In this document: positions 62,114 to 64,000 of the stretch, piece after piece
How positions within the stretch are numbered: position 1 is the stretch's first letter
Layout: each line of letters begins with the position of its first letter
Made by a program: the position numbers and the translations under genes
The notes under the pieces: model-generated
Seen by the model: only the letters and a program-made list of their open reading frames with translations
The model's database searches: none
What the model was told of the DNA's origin: nothing
Origin: Oscarella lobularis
Lineage: Eukaryota; Porifera; Homoscleromorpha; Homosclerophorida; Oscarellidae
Length of the DNA: 64,000 bases
Reading direction: 5' to 3'
Assembly (NCBI RefSeq): GCF_947507565.1
Contig: NC_089178.1
Span: forward strand, 1,736,001-1,800,000

Positions 62114-63298
62114 ATGAACATCACGGCCAATTGCGTGGAATCGGTGTCCATTTTACCGAAGAACGTCGCATCGTCCGTTCTGAAGTTTACAGTCGGTAAG
62201 ATGGGTGTTGTTCAGACGCTCCTGTGGTTCTATGCCGTCTTTGCCATTGTCGGAAATTTGCTCGTCATTGCGTGGCGATGCACCCGATCGAAAGAGGAGA
62301 GATACTCAGCTATATCCATCCTTGTACTGAGTCTTGCCGTCGCCGATTTCGTTTACGGCGTGCGCCTCTTGCTGTACGACGTCGCCCTGTACATGACGTC
62401 GAATTGGTGCCAAACCGACGCAGTGCTCCGTCTCTGCCACGCTGCTTTGTTGCTTGCAGTTCCGTCCAACTTCGCAATGTGGTTCTTAACTGTTACGATT
62501 GCCGTGCTTTGGTTTCGGTCCGTAGTCGGTTTTGGTTGTTCTCCCGTCAATACGAGTCGTTCGACTGTCGTCGGCGTTCTCGTCTTCGAAGGTTTAACTG
62601 TGGCGGCACTTTCGGTTTTCATCGATATTTCCGACTACGTCTTCATCGATTGGAACGGCTTTCGTTTTGTTGACTGGACCCAGTGTGGTCCCGGTGCCGA
62701 CACCTATCGTCTAAGTGCCCTGGGCAAAAGGAAGAGCGAGATCATCACTGTCGTTTACGTCAGCACCGGTCTGGCTATCATTGTTTTCGTTGCCACGCTC
62801 TACGCAATTTTCTTTTTTCGTCTCTTTTGCCAACGTTTGCGACGTAGAAGGCAGGGATTTCAAAGGACATCGAGGGGAAATTCCGTGTTTGTCGGCGGAC
62901 TCGGGACGAGATTGACGATTATTGTCTTTCTCGAGATATTCACTCTGAGCGACTCTCCGTGGAGAGTCTTTCAATGTCTGACGGATAGTTCCGTCAACGA
63001 AACGCTCAACGAGTCCGAGCAGAAATCTGTCACGCTGGTGGGCGCTGTCGTGTCGCCGTTATACGCGCCACTTCATCCTTTGCTCTATACGATTATGACG
63101 AGACCGTTTCTGAGCTGCCTCTACAAAGGGTGTTTGGGTCCATTGATGACGTTCTTTTCCAAGGCGAAGAGTCGGGTGTTGGGCACGCCAATTGAAGATC
63201 ATTCTCGCCCTACTGTCGTCTCGAAATTGTTTTCAGATACGTCTGAACGCAGAACGACGCTACTCACAGATTATCAATCAACAGAGAACGTTGCGTAG
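62114..63298 (+). CDS. Rhodopsin-class seven-helix receptor, single exon
   Basis: 394 codons without an intron, unusual in this window. The extracellular N-terminus has one N-glycosylation site (MNITAN). TM1 contains FAIVGNLLVIAWR, TM2 SILVLSLAVADFVYGVRLLL, and extracellular loop 1 a Cys after TSNW. TM3 ends without the DRY motif (AVLWFRSVVG). TM6 lies in TRLTIIVFLEIFTLSD, and TM7 has PLYAPLHPLLYTIMTRPFLS, where HPLLY replaces NPxxY. The TM2 and TM7 patterns recall LGR/relaxin-type receptors, but no leucine-rich ectodomain is present. The ligand is unknown. It starts 125 bp after TMCO1 and ends 16 bp before the end of the convergent kinase gene. Confidence 0.82.
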   Translation: MNITANCVESVSILPKNVASSVLKFTVGKMGVVQTLLWFYAVFAIVGNLLVIAWRCTRSKEERYSAISILVLSLAVADFVYGVRLLLYDVALYMTSNWCQTDAVLRLCHAALLLAVPSNFAMWFLTVTIAVLWFRSVVGFGCSPVNTSRSTVVGVLVFEGLTVAALSVFIDISDYVFIDWNGFRFVDWTQCGPGADTYRLSALGKRKSEIITVVYVSTGLAIIVFVATLYAIFFFRLFCQRLRRRRQGFQRTSRGNSVFVGGLGTRLTIIVFLEIFTLSDSPWRVFQCLTDSSVNETLNESEQKSVTLVGAVVSPLYAPLHPLLYTIMTRPFLSCLYKGCLGPLMTFFSKAKSRVLGTPIEDHSRPTVVSKLFSDTSERRTTLLTDYQSTENVA

Positions 63299-63314
63299 AC
63301 TAGGCATTGTCAAA

Positions 63315-64000
63315 CTATTCTACTACTGAAGTCTGTTCATCCGTGTATATCTGCTCGAGACGAACAAGTATTTCTCCAAATTTTGGCCTTTCCTCCTGAT
63401 CTCCCTTCCAGCAGTCTTCCACCAATTTCCAGTACCCCTCCGGACACTCCTCAAGCTTCTCCGGGCGGCAACCCTTTACAACAGCCTCTTCAATTTCAAA
63501 AACCCACTTGAAATGACGCGTGTGGTAAGGCAGCCGTCGCGACCAAATCTCCCACAGAACAATAGAGAAACTACACAAACGAAATTAACTTGGCCCCTTC
63601 CACGCCCCCTGGCGAAATGCCCTGTATGTATTTCCTTATTTCCTCCAGGGCGTTTCGCCACCCCTCTAACGTGCGTCGTACTAACCTGTAAACATCTGTT
63701 GACGTTCCGTAAGCTCTCTCTTGAAAAAGCTCAGGCGAACGCCAAAGAAGCGTACCGATATTGACTGTCAGCTCTCGATCGGGATTCAGAAGAAGCGGAG
63801 CCGTCTCTTCGGACTCCGTTTTCCCGTGCCGATTCCTTTTCCTCTTCTGGCTCCTACGCCGACCGAGAACGGCCACTTGAATCTGCTTCTCCTCCTTGAC
63901 GAGCCGCGCCTGCCCGAAATCGGCCACCTTGACGATCCACCCGTCGCTCAGAAGCAAATTGTTGCTCTTCAAATCGCGATGAATTCTCGCCGGACGAAGA
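63315..64000 (-). CDS. TKL-type protein kinase, C-terminal half of the catalytic domain (partial)
   Basis: The gene enters from the right edge. Visible are the catalytic loop HRDLKSNNLLLSD, the DFG motif (VKVADFGQARLVK), and a very long activation segment with a basic insert (GRRRSQKRKRNRHGK) before GTLLWRSPELFQ. After a 119-nt intron (63576-63694) come STDVYSFSIVLWEIWSRRLP, CRPEKLEECPEGYWKLVEDC and WKGDQEERPKFGEILVRLEQ, ending TSVVE. The HRDLKSNN form points to the tyrosine-kinase-like group (MLK/LISK-type) rather than receptor tyrosine kinases. The N-lobe and any regulatory domains lie outside the window. Confidence 0.85.

Overview
The window looks like gene-dense nuclear DNA from an animal. 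Genes are split into many short exons by very small introns (mostly about 30-110 nt, GT...AG). The gene content is metazoan: EHBP1, DENND1, a RalGDS-type GEF, CARD and Death domains, animal heme peroxidases, a claudin-like tetraspan protein and a rhodopsin-class GPCR. The compactness and the mix of families suggest an early-branching animal such as a sponge. That placement is inference. All gene models were spliced by eye from reading frame, splice sites and family conservation. Family names rest on recall, not on a database search.

Left end (1-11 kb): the 5' part of MCM3AP/GANP (-), head to head with the lipase ABHD16 (+); kynurenine 3-monooxygenase (-); two tandem ARF-like GTPases (-) separated by a minisatellite; and a 68-residue membrane protein (+).

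11-19 kb is the accessory part. A divergent pair made of a DDE integrase (-) and a degenerate-RING protein (+) sits between two related repeat segments. A decayed gene fragment and gene-poor AT-rich DNA follow.

19-41 kb is ordinary dense gene space: a YqcI/YcgG-family protein (+), COG5 (-), NAMPT (-), DENND1 (+), GPALPP1 (-), EHBP1 (+), and a RalGDS-like GEF with three RA domains instead of one (+). Several act in membrane traffic: COG5 at the Golgi, DENND1 on Rab35, EHBP1 on EHD/Rab8-type endosomes.

42-54 kb holds the two most unusual loci. One is a single reading path of about 1,900 residues that joins a CRTAC1-type FG-GAP/ASPIC ectodomain to two tandem heme-peroxidase domains, a membrane span and a short cytoplasmic tail. 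The other, immediately downstream, is three near-identical genes, each encoding CARD, a membrane span and a Death domain.

54-64 kb: claudin-like tetraspan protein (-), double nucleoside-deoxyribosyltransferase-like protein (+), TPR protein (+), POLR1H/RPA12 (-), TMCO1 (+), an intronless GPCR (+), and the 3' half of a TKL-type kinase (-) running off the right edge. Many neighbours are head to head with only 45-195 bp between start codons, which implies shared promoters; convergent pairs are as tight as 16 bp.
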